From Gilliamella sp. App4-10 (lineage in GTDB: Bacteria > Pseudomonadota > Gammaproteobacteria > Enterobacterales > Orbaceae): a stretch of DNA of 64,000 nucleotides. Positions 1-8,425 of the stretch are shown piece after piece. Under the pieces are notes generated by a model. It was not told the origin of the DNA. It ran no database searches and was given only the letters and a program-made list of their open reading frames with translations. How positions within the stretch are numbered: the stretch's first letter is position 1; each line of letters starts with the position of its first letter. The translations under genes were made by a program, and so were the position numbers. The stretch is from the NCBI RefSeq assembly GCF_001690495.1, contig NZ_LZGS01000001.1, forward strand, positions 62,001 through 126,000. Direction: 5' to 3'.

Positions 1-60
1 AAATCTGGTAGAATTTACCAGTCGATATAACTCTAAATAAAACAAATAGCTATGTTTAGA
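1..60 (+). promoter_or_regulatory. CRISPR leader (3' end)
   Basis: AT-rich sequence directly before the first repeat. Its last nine bases, ATGTTTAGA, match the end of the E. coli K-12 type I-E leader as I recall it, so new spacers should enter here and pre-crRNA should be transcribed rightward. An inverted repeat CTGGTA...TACCAG lies at 5-21. I see no convincing IHF consensus in the 60 visible bases; it may lie off the edge. Confidence 0.75.
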
Positions 61-516
61 GTGTTCCCTGTACCCACAGGGATAAACCGGATATATAACC
101 AAGAGATTTTTACCAAAAAAGGTGTTCCCTGTACCCACAGGGATAAACCGCCAGAATGATTATTGATATAGCAGAAGCGTACGTGTTCCCTGTACCCACA
201 GGGATAAACCGCCATCTAACTGTGCAATTGCACCTCCACCGTTGTGTTCCCTGTACCCACAGGGATAAACCGAATTGATTAGTGATGTTTGTGATAAAAA
301 TGTGGTGTTCCCTGTACCCACAGGGATAAACCGAATGGGTAGAACTGGAGAAAGAAAATGGCAAAGTGTTCCCTGTACCCACAGGGATAAACCGTCCTAA
401 ATTAATTAAATAGTTTTTCATAATCAGTGTTCCCTGTACCCACAGGGATAAACCGGGCGTACATTTGTTCGCCCTGATTTAGTTTGTGTGTTCCCTGTAC
501 CCACAGGGATAAACCG
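61..516 (+). CRISPR. Type I-E CRISPR array, 8 repeats and 7 spacers
   Basis: Eight identical 29-nt repeats start at 61, 122, 183, 244, 305, 366, 427 and 488. Each begins GTGTTCCC and ends GATAAACCG, with the hairpin CCCTGT...ACAGGG inside. All seven spacers are exactly 32 nt, giving a strict 61-nt period, which is the hallmark of subtype I-E (Cascade/Cas3). The repeat differs from that of E. coli only in the central stem and loop. The leader-distal repeat at 488-516 is undegraded, unlike many terminal repeats. No cas gene is visible; cas2/cas1 would be expected beyond the left edge. By eye I found no spacer match elsewhere in the window, but this was not exhaustive. Confidence 0.97.
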
Positions 517-866
517 TCGAACAAATTAAAATGAAAGTGATAAACGAATCTTTTACCTATATGTAAGTCATTAGGTCATTAAATATATATTTTATTTGTC
601 CGTCATATTTTTACTGATACATAATAGATTAATTGATACTAAATATAAAAAATTAAATAAAATCAATGGTATTTCTGACATTTTTTATTAATTATTCTAT
701 TGTTTCATTAAACATTTAAAATGAGGTAGTCATTATCTTAATTGTTTTTTAATAAAGTCTTTATATGAAAACAACGTATAATCAATTAATTAAAACCCTA
801 AAGGCATTTTTTTATTTATTGTAATGTGAAACTGAAAGAAAGCATTAATAATGCTGGCTAAAATAA
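517..866. other. AT-rich intergenic region between CRISPR array and tmk
   Basis: About 350 bases of very AT-rich sequence with no open frame of note and no further repeat unit. It contains long A/T runs and a small inverted repeat AGCATT...AATGCT at 841-855 close to the putative tmk promoter. I see no gene here. Confidence 0.6.
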
Positions 867-895
867 TTGGCAAAAATAGCGTACAATAGTGCAAT
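867..895 (+). promoter_or_regulatory. Putative sigma-70 promoter of tmk-holB
   Basis: TTGGCA at 867-872 and TGCAAT at 890-895 are separated by 17 bases, about 40 bases upstream of the tmk start. The -10 is imperfect, so this is a reading by eye. Confidence 0.35.
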
Positions 896-935
896 ATTTA
901 ACACAGGTTTATCATAAATAGTTTAGGAATTTAGT

Positions 936-1577
936 ATGGCAGGCAAATTTATTGTCATCGAAGGGCTTGAAGGGGCAGGCAAAACAACGGCTATTAATAC
1001 CGTTGCTCGCATTTTAAATCAACACGATATTGGCGATTTGCAATTTACACGTGAGCCGGGTGGAACGCCGATTGCTGAAGCATTACGCCATATTATTAAA
1101 AATGGTTTAGATAACGAGCCTTTGACTGATAAAGCCGAATTGCTGATGTTATATGCTGCACGTATTCAGCTGATTGATAATGTGATTAAACCAGCACTTA
1201 AAGTAGGTAAATGGGTGATTGGCGATCGCCATGACTTATCGACGCAAGCTTATCAAGGTGGTGGACGCCAGTTAGATAAAGCCCTTATGACGACATTAAA
1301 AGAACACGTGTTAGGTCATTTTAAACCTGATCTTACTTTATATTTAGATATCGATCCTGAAATGGGTTTAATGCGTGCACGCTCTCGAGGTGAACTTGAT
1401 CGCATTGAACAGCAATCATTGCCATTTTTTGAACGAGTTCGTCAACGCTATTTAGAGCTTGCCAAGCAAGATAATACCATCATGACTATAAATGCCGCAA
1501 AATCACTCGACAATGTGACTAGACAAATTGAACAAATTTTAACAACATGGTTAACAAAACAGGTTAATATTAAATGA
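936..1577 (+). CDS. tmk: Thymidylate kinase
   Basis: Phosphorylates dTMP to dTDP with ATP in the cytosol, an essential step of dTTP synthesis. The 213-residue protein has the family length. The P-loop GLEGAGKTT is at residues 10-18, followed by the TREPGGT substrate motif. The [15 protein letters not shown] segment around residue 97-111 is nearly identical to E. coli Tmk, and [10 protein letters not shown] forms the lid region. The stop overlaps the holB start by four bases (ATGA), so the two are translationally coupled. In E. coli mltG/yceG precedes tmk; here a CRISPR array does. Confidence 0.98.
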   Translation: MAGKFIVIEGLEGAGKTTAINTVARILNQHDIGDLQFTREPGGTPIAEALRHIIKNGLDNEPLTDKAELLMLYAARIQLIDNVIKPALKVGKWVIGDRHDLSTQAYQGGGRQLDKALMTTLKEHVLGHFKPDLTLYLDIDPEMGLMRARSRGELDRIEQQSLPFFERVRQRYLELAKQDNTIMTINAAKSLDNVTRQIEQILTTWLTKQVNIK

Positions 1578-2569
1578 TCTTAAATGACTATCCTTGGCTT
1601 TGCTTACCTTATCAGCAACTAGCAGCTGGAATTATGCATAAACGGACTCATCATGCTTTATTAATTAATTATGTTCAAGGCAGTGGTGAAGATGAACTTA
1701 TTTCAAAACTAGCAAATCGGTTATTATGCCAATCTGCCCAACAACTGGAACCGTGCTTAAAATGCCATAGTTGCCAATTGTTTTTATCTCACCATCATCC
1801 TGATTATTATGTGATAACCAATGAACAAGGTAAACAGTCAATAGGTATTGATCAAATACGTCATATATCAAGCAAGGTTTACGAAAAATCCCAGCAAGGT
1901 GGCAATAAAGTCATTTGGATAAAACGCGCAGCTTTAATGACCGAAGCTGCCGCCAATGCATTACTAAAAACGTTAGAAGAACCGCCAGAAAATACCTATT
2001 TTATTTTAAGTGATGAGCATAACAGCCAATTATTAGCAACCATTCATAGCCGTTGTTTTTCTTATTTTTTACCTATTCCTAAATTGGAACAGTCTATTGA
2101 ATGGTTAAAAAAAAAATACAATCAGCAATATAGCGATAATGAGCTTGCCTCGGCGTTATTATTGAGTGAAAATGCGCCGCTAAAAGCGTTTGCACTATTA
2201 GTGCCAGAAAAGTGGCAACAGCGAAAAGCATTTTGTGAGTATCTATTAGAACTGGTACCACAAAATAATTATTGGCAGCTAGCTAAAATTTTTGATAATG
2301 AAGACTTCATTGAACGAATTGTTTGGTTTTGTGCCTTGTTAAGCGATGCGCTAAAAGCGAAGCAAAAAGTCGGGCGTTTTATTGTTAATCGTGATCAGGT
2401 TCCATTAGTTCGGCTACTTGCAACTAAAAGTAATGAAAAGATTTTTGCGCTTTATCATTTATGGTTGCAAGCAAGGCGTCAGCTGTTAACGATTACCGGG
2501 TTGAATAAGGAACTTATTGTTTATAATGTACTTGCTCAATCCGAATTAATTAGTGAAACAAACAGTTAA
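1574..2569 (+). CDS. holB: DNA polymerase III delta' subunit
   Basis: Subunit of the clamp-loader complex that opens and loads the beta sliding clamp. The 331 residues match E. coli HolB (334). A Cys cluster CLKCHSC sits in the zinc module of domain I, and the conserved [12 protein letters not shown] segment is present. The Walker A position reads GSGEDEL rather than a real P-loop, as expected because delta' does not bind ATP. It overlaps tmk by four bases. Downstream, tatD/ycfH of the E. coli order is absent and a decayed region follows. Confidence 0.96.
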   Translation: MILNDYPWLCLPYQQLAAGIMHKRTHHALLINYVQGSGEDELISKLANRLLCQSAQQLEPCLKCHSCQLFLSHHHPDYYVITNEQGKQSIGIDQIRHISSKVYEKSQQGGNKVIWIKRAALMTEAAANALLKTLEEPPENTYFILSDEHNSQLLATIHSRCFSYFLPIPKLEQSIEWLKKKYNQQYSDNELASALLLSENAPLKAFALLVPEKWQQRKAFCEYLLELVPQNNYWQLAKIFDNEDFIERIVWFCALLSDALKAKQKVGRFIVNRDQVPLVRLLATKSNEKIFALYHLWLQARRQLLTITGLNKELIVYNVLAQSELISETNS

Positions 2570-2583
2570 GTAGTTTATAAAGA

Positions 2584-2622
2584 GTTTTGGAAATAAGCTT
2601 CAGGAAAGTATACGTTAAAGTA
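2584..2622 (+). repeat. Dispersed intergenic repeat, copy 1 (after holB)
   Basis: A 39-base stretch matching 31 of 39 bases of 58040-58078 downstream of mukB, with a related copy in inverse orientation at 48016-48056 downstream of fabR. The shared core reads roughly TTCAGGwAAsTATACGTTwwAGTA. All three copies lie within about 60 bases after a gene's stop codon. Confidence 0.55.
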
Positions 2623-2639
2623 ACAAGGGATGTAGTGGA

Positions 2640-3290
2640 TTCTTTATCTATTGAATTTGGTTTACTGATATATGGGTGATATTTTTTGTTGTCAGCAAGC
2701 GTATCATACCGATTTGTTTAATAATGCGCTTGCGGTTTAAAAAAGCTCAAGAATATGCAATAACACAAAAAACAACTTCCCCCTTGCTTAGCAGATCGAT
2801 ATTGTATTACCTATTACCGCAAATAAAACTTCTAAATTAGTAATAGCCAAACGTGAAGAGATAAAAGAAAATTAAAAGTTGAAACAATAACAAATAAAGA
2901 AGGTTGTGAAATCAGTTCCAATTTATAAAAACCTTTTGACCCTATCACTTACAATAAGCTAGAAATCTAGCCCATACGATATGATGAGCAAAAAAATACA
3001 AAAGGATATAGAGCTACACCATAGGCTAATGCAGTGTATTAACAAGTAATGATAAAGTGTTTTCAGCAAGTGATTCTTTAATACAAAGTGTTGCGCCATA
3101 TGTTAAAAAATGCTATTTAAGCAGTATAAAATAGAAAGCCTTGATTTACGTAAACACAGATCAGTGCTTACTTATCCAAGTACTTTTGACGGGTCAAAAA
3201 TAATGAGTGATAATTTAATTATTGAGCTTTCTATTAAGTTGTTTGTTATTTTTTCTTGGCGCAAAGTTGTTCATCGAAATTAAATTTTTT
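2640..3290 (+). pseudogene. Decayed coding sequence between holB and pyrF
   Basis: No intact gene fits this gap, yet protein-like stretches occur in shifting forward frames. Around 2635 one reads DVVDSLSIEFGLLIYG. Around 2800-2873 one reads IDIVLPITANKTSKLVIAKR. At 3113-3283 an open frame from ATG has SVLTYPSTFDGSKIMSDN followed by LIIEL. Stops and frame changes separate them. This looks like one gene broken by several indels. The order IDIVL... then LxYPSxFD...LIIEL faintly recalls AbiEii-type nucleotidyltransferases, but that resemblance is too weak to assign. It could also be chance open frames. Confidence 0.35.
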
Positions 3291-3352
3291 AATGTAAATG
3301 AATTCTTTAGGAAAAATAACTAAAAATTTTGATTAAAAGGAATAAATGAGTT

Positions 3353-4057
3353 ATGGCATCACCAATTATTGTTGCAGTTGATTTTGCGGATGTTAAATCA
3401 GCATGGAATTTTATTGATCAAGTTGATCCCAAAGATTGCCGTCTTAAAATCGGTAAAGAGCTTTTTACGCATACAGGACCTGATTTTATTAAACAGATTA
3501 TGCAAAAAGGTTTTGATGTTTTTTTAGATCTTAAATTTCATGATATTCCAAATACTGTTGCAAAAGCAGTTGCCGCAGCTGCTGACCTAGGTGTTTGGAT
3601 GACTAATGTTCACGCTAGCGGTGGCTCACGCATGATGACAGCAGCTAAAGATGCACTTTATTCTTATGGTAAAGATGCGCCAATTTTGATCGCTGTGACA
3701 GTATTAACCAGTATGGAATCAACTGATCTTCAAGAAATCGGTATCAACGTATCGCCTTTAGAACAAGCCTCTAGATTAGCAATACTTGCTAAAAACTGCG
3801 GGCTTGATGGCGTGGTATGTTCAGCTAAAGAAGTACAAAGCTTTAGAACACGCTTGGGCAGTGATTTTAAATTGGTGACTCCTGGCATTAGGCCTGCAGG
3901 TGCTAATCCTGATGATCAACGTCGTATTATGACACCTCAACGAGCTCAAGCGGCAGGTTCTGATTATTTAGTTATTGGACGCCCAATTACTCAATCTGAA
4001 GAACCTGCTAGGGCATTACAAGCAATTTTAGCAACACTTAATTTAAGTAAGAGTTAA
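3353..4057 (+). CDS. pyrF: Orotidine 5'-phosphate decarboxylase
   Basis: Catalyses the last step of UMP synthesis, OMP to UMP plus CO2. The 234-residue TIM barrel shows the N-terminal VAVDFAD strand, the catalytic [11 protein letters not shown] motif (Lys and paired Asp residues) at about residues 60-70, and the phosphate-binding TPGIRP and VIGRPIT loops. A Shine-Dalgarno-like AAAAGGA lies about 12 bases upstream of the ATG. yciH follows after seven bases, the same pair as in E. coli; lapB, which precedes pyrF there, is not here. Confidence 0.97.
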   Translation: MASPIIVAVDFADVKSAWNFIDQVDPKDCRLKIGKELFTHTGPDFIKQIMQKGFDVFLDLKFHDIPNTVAKAVAAAADLGVWMTNVHASGGSRMMTAAKDALYSYGKDAPILIAVTVLTSMESTDLQEIGINVSPLEQASRLAILAKNCGLDGVVCSAKEVQSFRTRLGSDFKLVTPGIRPAGANPDDQRRIMTPQRAQAAGSDYLVIGRPITQSEEPARALQAILATLNLSKS

Positions 4058-4064
4058 TTACATT

Positions 4065-4385
4065 ATGTCAGATAATCCACTTGTTTATTCAACCGATAAA
4101 GGTCGAATTAAGCCTACTGAAACAGTTATCTCACGTCCTAAAGGGGATGGTATTATTCGGATTCAACGACAAACATCTGGCCGTAAAGGTAAAGGCGTTT
4201 GTGTTATTACCGGACTTGATATGGATGATGCTCAATTACTACAGTTAGCCGCAGACTTGAAAAAACGCTGTGGTTGTGGTGGTTCGGTTAAAGATGGCAT
4301 CATTGAAATTCAAGGTGATAAACGCGATTTATTAAAGTCATTGCTAGAAGATAAAGGATTTAAAGTAAAATTAGCAGGAGGCTGA
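4065..4385 (+). CDS. yciH: SUI1/eIF1-family translation factor YciH
   Basis: A 106-residue homologue of eukaryotic initiation factor eIF1. The SUI1 fold is recognisable from GKGVCVITGLDMDD, the KKRCGCGGSVKDG turn and the C-terminal IEIQGDKRDLL strand. In E. coli it can influence initiation fidelity in vitro; its physiological role remains unclear. It is co-transcribed with pyrF and ends just before a bidirectional terminator. Confidence 0.93.
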   Translation: MSDNPLVYSTDKGRIKPTETVISRPKGDGIIRIQRQTSGRKGKGVCVITGLDMDDAQLLQLAADLKKRCGCGGSVKDGIIEIQGDKRDLLKSLLEDKGFKVKLAGG

Positions 4386-4402
4386 CTTAGATCTATAAAA
4401 AT

Positions 4403-4427
4403 AGCGTCCACAATAAAAACGGACGCT
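4403..4427. terminator. Bidirectional terminator yciH/tmaR
   Basis: Perfect 7-bp stem AGCGTCC (4403-4409) / GGACGCT (4421-4427) flanked by A- and T-rich sequence on both sides. It sits between the convergent yciH and tmaR stops. Confidence 0.75.
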
Positions 4428-4446
4428 GTTTATAAAATAATCGATG

Positions 4447-4767
4447 TTAATTAGTTCGATAGCTACGCATTTTTTTGCTAATTTCGCGGCGCTCTTTAGA
4501 TATTTCGGCGTTTTTGATAATATAATCATCAACACGGTCATCATAATCGCTTTTCATATTAGCAATAATCGCTTGAAGCTCTTCGTAAGTCATATCTGGT
4601 TTAATATACTCGCTTAAGTTTTCAAGTAGTAACACTCGTTTTTGGTTGTCTCGAATTTTCTTCTCGTTATCTGATATTTCACGTTTTAATTTATTTAAAC
4701 GACGTGATAAACGAATATATTCGAGTACATCTTGAAACGATGGTGCAGTTGCTTTTTCCTTGTCCAT
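4447..4767 (-). CDS. tmaR: PTS system polar localizer TmaR (YeeX, DUF496)
   Basis: The 106-residue protein aligns almost end to end with E. coli YeeX/Tma[16 protein letters not shown], then [20 protein letters not shown], then [13 protein letters not shown]. In E. coli TmaR clusters at cell poles and sequesters PTS enzyme I; Tyr72 is phosphorylated and controls localisation. The matching residue here is Tyr75 in [10 protein letters not shown]. Sequence is mostly helical and highly charged. The gene stands alone and converges on yciH. Assignment is firm; function is by homology. Confidence 0.93.
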   Translation of the reverse strand: MDKEKATAPSFQDVLEYIRLSRRLNKLKREISDNEKKIRDNQKRVLLLENLSEYIKPDMTYEELQAIIANMKSDYDDRVDDYIIKNAEISKERREISKKMRSYRTN

Positions 4768-5075
4768 CTATAACCCCTTATCTCAAAAATGGAAAATAAA
4801 CTTTTACCAATTATATATCAATAATTTGTTAAGATCATATTAATTATATTTTTAAATATAAATGATATTTTTTTAATTAGCTATTTTCATGTTTAGTGTT
4901 TTTAATTTGGGCTTTGATACAGAGTTTATCTTCAAATTGTATATTTAAATATCGTGACTTTTTGGAAAAATTACTTACAAAATAAGATAAAAATAAAAAC
5001 AGCTATTAAGAATTAGTGTAAAGTATTGTACAATAGTAACCAATTTGTAAAAAGTGCCAGAATGCGAGAATCATA
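4768..5075. other. Divergent AT-rich region tmaR/accD
   Basis: About 308 bases without a gene between the divergent tmaR and accD starts, so it must carry both promoters. It has several A/T palindromes, for example around 4845-4865. A TACAAT at 5029-5034 could be the accD -10, but no good -35 pairs with it. Confidence 0.5.
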
Positions 5076-5966
5076 ATGAGCTGGATTGAAAAAATTCTTA
5101 GTAAAAATAATATATCGTCAGAGCATAAAAAGGCGAATATTCCAGGCGGTGTTTGGACAAAATGTAGCCACTGTGATCAAGTCCTTTACCAAGCTGAACT
5201 TGATCTTAATTTAGCGGTTTGTCCAAAATGCGACCACCACATGCATATTCCTGCCCGAGTGCGTTTATACCGATTTTTAGACGAGGGTTCGGATGTTGAA
5301 ATTGGTACAGATCTTATGCCTAAAGATATCTTAAAATTTAAAGATACTAAAAAATACAAAGATCGTTTAACGGCTGCTCAAAAAGAGACTCATGAAAAAG
5401 AAGCAATGGTTGTAATGAAAGGAACACTACTTGGCATTCCTGTAGTTGTAGCTTGTTTTGAGTTTGCGTTTATTGGTGGTTCAATGTCTTCTGTTGTTGG
5501 AGCACTATTCACTCGTGCCGCAGAGCAAGCCATTGCTGATAAATGTCCTTTAATTTGTTTTTCAACAAGCGGGGGCGCACGAATGCAAGAAGCGTTATTT
5601 TCGTTAATGCAAATGGCAAAAACCAGTGCTATCCTTGCTAAAATGCAAGATGAAGGTTTGCCTTATATTTCAGTAATGACTGATCCAACCATGGGGGGGG
5701 TATCAGCAAGTTTAGCAATGCTGGGCGATATTAATATTGCTGAACCTAAAGCATTAATTGGTTTTGCTGGACCACGCGTGATTCAACAAACTGTGCGTGA
5801 AACATTGCCAGAAGGGTTTCAACGTAGTGAGTTTTTACTTGAAAAAGGCGCAATAGATATGATTATTCATCGTAAAGATATGCGTCCTAAGATAGCTAGT
5901 TTAATAACAAAATTAATGAAACTACCTGATCCGTTTAATGATGTGAATCTTAACGAGACAGTTTAA
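5076..5966 (+). CDS. accD: Acetyl-CoA carboxylase carboxyltransferase subunit beta
   Basis: With AccA it transfers CO2 from carboxybiotin to acetyl-CoA, giving malonyl-CoA for fatty acid synthesis. The 296 residues include the N-terminal zinc ribbon with Cys30, Cys33, Cys49 and Cys52. The crotonase-like core follows, with [12 protein letters not shown] and [16 protein letters not shown]. It opens the accD-folC-dedD-cvpA-purF cluster seen in E. coli. Codons 206-209 contain a run of eight G (5693-5700), unusual in this AT-rich genome. Confidence 0.98.
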   Translation: MSWIEKILSKNNISSEHKKANIPGGVWTKCSHCDQVLYQAELDLNLAVCPKCDHHMHIPARVRLYRFLDEGSDVEIGTDLMPKDILKFKDTKKYKDRLTAAQKETHEKEAMVVMKGTLLGIPVVVACFEFAFIGGSMSSVVGALFTRAAEQAIADKCPLICFSTSGGARMQEALFSLMQMAKTSAILAKMQDEGLPYISVMTDPTMGGVSASLAMLGDINIAEPKALIGFAGPRVIQQTVRETLPEGFQRSEFLLEKGAIDMIIHRKDMRPKIASLITKLMKLPDPFNDVNLNETV

Positions 5967-7247
5967 TTGAGTATGCAAAAACAACAACCAAATGCCATGT
6001 CAGATTTAAAGACATGGCTTTGTTATTTAGAGCAATTACATCCTATAACCATCGACTTAGGTTTAGAACGAGTAAAGACTGTTGCTCGGCGTCTTGAGTT
6101 ATTACAACCAGCATCTTATATTTTTACCGTTTCGGGTACCAATGGCAAAGGAACAACGTGCCGAACGCTTGAAATGATATTGCTTGAAGCAGATTTGCAA
6201 GTCGGCGTTTATAGTTCTCCTCATTTATTACGTTTTACTGAACGGGTACGTATTAATAATCAAGAATCGAATGAACAAGATACCGTAAAAGCTTTTGTGG
6301 AAATAGAAAAAGCTAGAGGTGAAATATCGCTTACTTATTTTGAATATGCAACACTTGCTGCACTTTATCAATTTAAACAAGCAAAGTTAGATGTTGTTAT
6401 CTTAGAAGTTGGACTTGGTGGCCGCCTAGATGCAACCAATATCGTTGATGCTGATGTGGCAGTAATTACCAGTATTGGTATTGATCATGTTGATTATTTA
6501 GGTGATACCCGTGAAAGTATAGGGCGTGAAAAAGCAGGTATTTTTAAATCTAAAAGTATTGCTATTGTGGGCGAACCAGAAATACCTGCATCTATTTTAA
6601 ATGTGGCTAAATCTGTTGGCTGTCCTGTTTATGCTGTGAATTTAGATTTTTATTATCAACAAGTTAACAAAGATCTATGGGCGTTCGAATCGACAATAAA
6701 GCAGTATAACAATCTACCTATTGCTAATGTTCCTTTACCTAATGCTGCAACCGCAATTGCAGCCCTAAGTTATTCATCTCTTGAAATAACGCAAGATGAA
6801 ATAACTAAAGGTTTGTCAAAATCCAATTTGGCTGGTCGTTTTCAAATTATTCGAAGATCGCCACTTGTGATCGTTGATGTAGCACATAATTCGCATGCAG
6901 CAGCTTATTTAAAGCAACAATTGGAAAAACTCAAAGCCGAATATTTGAATGTTGGTAAAGTTAGATTTGTCGTTGGGATGCTTAAAGATAAAGATATTAA
7001 AAGTACCTTATCCATCTTAAAGGGGGACAAATGGTATTGTGCTTCACTTTATGGTGAACGAGGTTGTAGTGCAGAAGTATTAAAACAACACTTATTGAAT
7101 GATAATGCAGAGATTGATGTATCTACATTTGATTCAGTTTCTAATGCTTATAATAAAGCAATACAAGATGCTAAAGACGATGATATTATTGTAGTATGTG
7201 GTTCATTCCAGACCGTATCTGCTGTTTTAGCTGAAACTGACTGTTAA
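5967..7247 (+). CDS. folC: Bifunctional dihydrofolate synthase / folylpolyglutamate synthase
   Basis: Adds glutamate to dihydropteroate and then polyglutamylates folates. 426 residues, family length. The Mur-ligase-like P-loop SGTNGKGTTCRT is near residues 56-67. EVGLGGRLDATN, SIGIDHVDYLG and the LAGRFQ motif with DVAHNSHA complete the signature. The frame opens at TTG (5967) immediately after the accD stop; an ATG two codons on (5973) is an alternative start. Coupled translation with accD is likely. Confidence 0.96.
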   Translation: MSMQKQQPNAMSDLKTWLCYLEQLHPITIDLGLERVKTVARRLELLQPASYIFTVSGTNGKGTTCRTLEMILLEADLQVGVYSSPHLLRFTERVRINNQESNEQDTVKAFVEIEKARGEISLTYFEYATLAALYQFKQAKLDVVILEVGLGGRLDATNIVDADVAVITSIGIDHVDYLGDTRESIGREKAGIFKSKSIAIVGEPEIPASILNVAKSVGCPVYAVNLDFYYQQVNKDLWAFESTIKQYNNLPIANVPLPNAATAIAALSYSSLEITQDEITKGLSKSNLAGRFQIIRRSPLVIVDVAHNSHAAAYLKQQLEKLKAEYLNVGKVRFVVGMLKDKDIKSTLSILKGDKWYCASLYGERGCSAEVLKQHLLNDNAEIDVSTFDSVSNAYNKAIQDAKDDDIIVVCGSFQTVSAVLAETDC

Positions 7248-7259
7248 GCGAAATTAAAC

Positions 7260-7844
7260 ATGACGAATAATCAACAAATTAAACCTAAAATTCAAGATAG
7301 AATAAGAAATCGTCTTGTCGGTTTTGCTACCTTATTGCTTATTATCGCAGCAATTGCACCATTAGTCATAACAGATAAGTCTAATTTACGAACATCAACA
7401 ACGCCTATATTGCAACCAGAAGTTGTTACTCAGCAAAATCAGCCAGTATCATCATTGAATAGTGATGAAGACAATTTCACTAATAATATAACAGATTTTC
7501 CTTACATACCTGATTTAGATCAAAATCCAAGTGTATTAGTTTCACCTGATATTATTGATGATGAAGATATCAAAATAACAACATCTAAATCGTCAAATTT
7601 ACAACAAGATTCTAAACTCTATATGATCCAGCTTACAGCATTAAAAAATAGGCAAAAAATAGAAGAGCTAGTTGCATTATTAAGACTAAATAATTATAGC
7701 GTTAGAACAATACCTCAGAATCCCGAACCTAATCAGCTAATTAAGTTACAGGTTGGCCCTTATGCTAAAAAAGAGCAAGCAGAACAAATCATTATTAACT
7801 TAAATAATTTAACAAAATTAAAAGGTATTATTGTTACTAATTAA
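7260..7844 (+). CDS. dedD: Cell-division SPOR-domain protein DedD
   Basis: Inner-membrane protein that binds denuded septal peptidoglycan and promotes division. 194 residues: a short cytoplasmic N-terminus with RIRNRLVGF, one membrane segment at about residues 20-37, a long polar periplasmic linker, and a C-terminal SPOR domain from about residue 118 (MIQLTALKNRQKIEELVALL ... KLQVGPYAKKEQAEQI). Position between folC and cvpA is as in E. coli. Confidence 0.93.
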   Translation: MTNNQQIKPKIQDRIRNRLVGFATLLLIIAAIAPLVITDKSNLRTSTTPILQPEVVTQQNQPVSSLNSDEDNFTNNITDFPYIPDLDQNPSVLVSPDIIDDEDIKITTSKSSNLQQDSKLYMIQLTALKNRQKIEELVALLRLNNYSVRTIPQNPEPNQLIKLQVGPYAKKEQAEQIIINLNNLTKLKGIIVTN

Positions 7845-7918
7845 TTGTTGTTTTATTAGTTTTATGTTGTCAACAGTAAGTAAAATAAAATATTTTCAAT
7901 ATAAAATTGTGAATTATT

Positions 7919-8407
7919 ATGATGAATTGGGTTGATTTTACAATTATTGGAGTGATTGCTTTTTCTGCAATAATTAGTACTGTTCGAGGCTTTATAAAAG
8001 AAGCATTATCACTCATTAGTTGGATTTTAGCTTTTTTTGTATCTAGCCGATTTTATATTTATATTACTGGTTATTTAACTTATTTTGATAGCGAGATGAT
8101 ACGTACTGCAGTAGCAACTGTTATCCTTTTTATTGCTACATTATTAATTTGTGCAATTGAGTCTTATATTATTGGTCAATTAATCGAAAAAGCGGGATTA
8201 TCTGGCGTTGATCGTATATTAGGTATCTGTTTTGGCGTACTGCGAGGAATTTTAGTTGTTGCTGCTGTGCTATTTTTTGTTGATGCGTTTACGCGTTTAT
8301 CACAATCACCATATTGGACTCAATCACAGCTAATTCCACAATTTCATTTTATTATTCGGTGGTTTTTTGATTATATACAACAGTCTTCTTCTTTTTTAGT
8401 ACAATAA
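7919..8407 (+). CDS. cvpA: CvpA family inner-membrane protein
   Basis: 162-residue protein with four predicted membrane segments and the conserved RGFIKEALSL, GLSGVDRILG and IPQFHFIIRWFFDY stretches of E. coli CvpA. In E. coli it is needed for colicin V production and affects envelope stress tolerance; its molecular activity is unknown. It precedes purF as in enterics. I looked for a PurR operator upstream (7845-7918) and saw none. Confidence 0.94.
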   Translation: MMNWVDFTIIGVIAFSAIISTVRGFIKEALSLISWILAFFVSSRFYIYITGYLTYFDSEMIRTAVATVILFIATLLICAIESYIIGQLIEKAGLSGVDRILGICFGVLRGILVVAAVLFFVDAFTRLSQSPYWTQSQLIPQFHFIIRWFFDYIQQSSSFLVQ

Positions 8408-8425
8408 ATTTGAGGTAATCATAGT

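Noticed and set aside
33-421. Minus-strand open frames inside the CRISPR array
   Set aside because: They are built from translated repeats (recurring PCGYREH / LWVQGT) and are artefacts of the 61-base period.
7845-7918. PurR operator before cvpA-purF
   Set aside because: No sequence resembling ACGCAAACGTTTTC is present in the gap.
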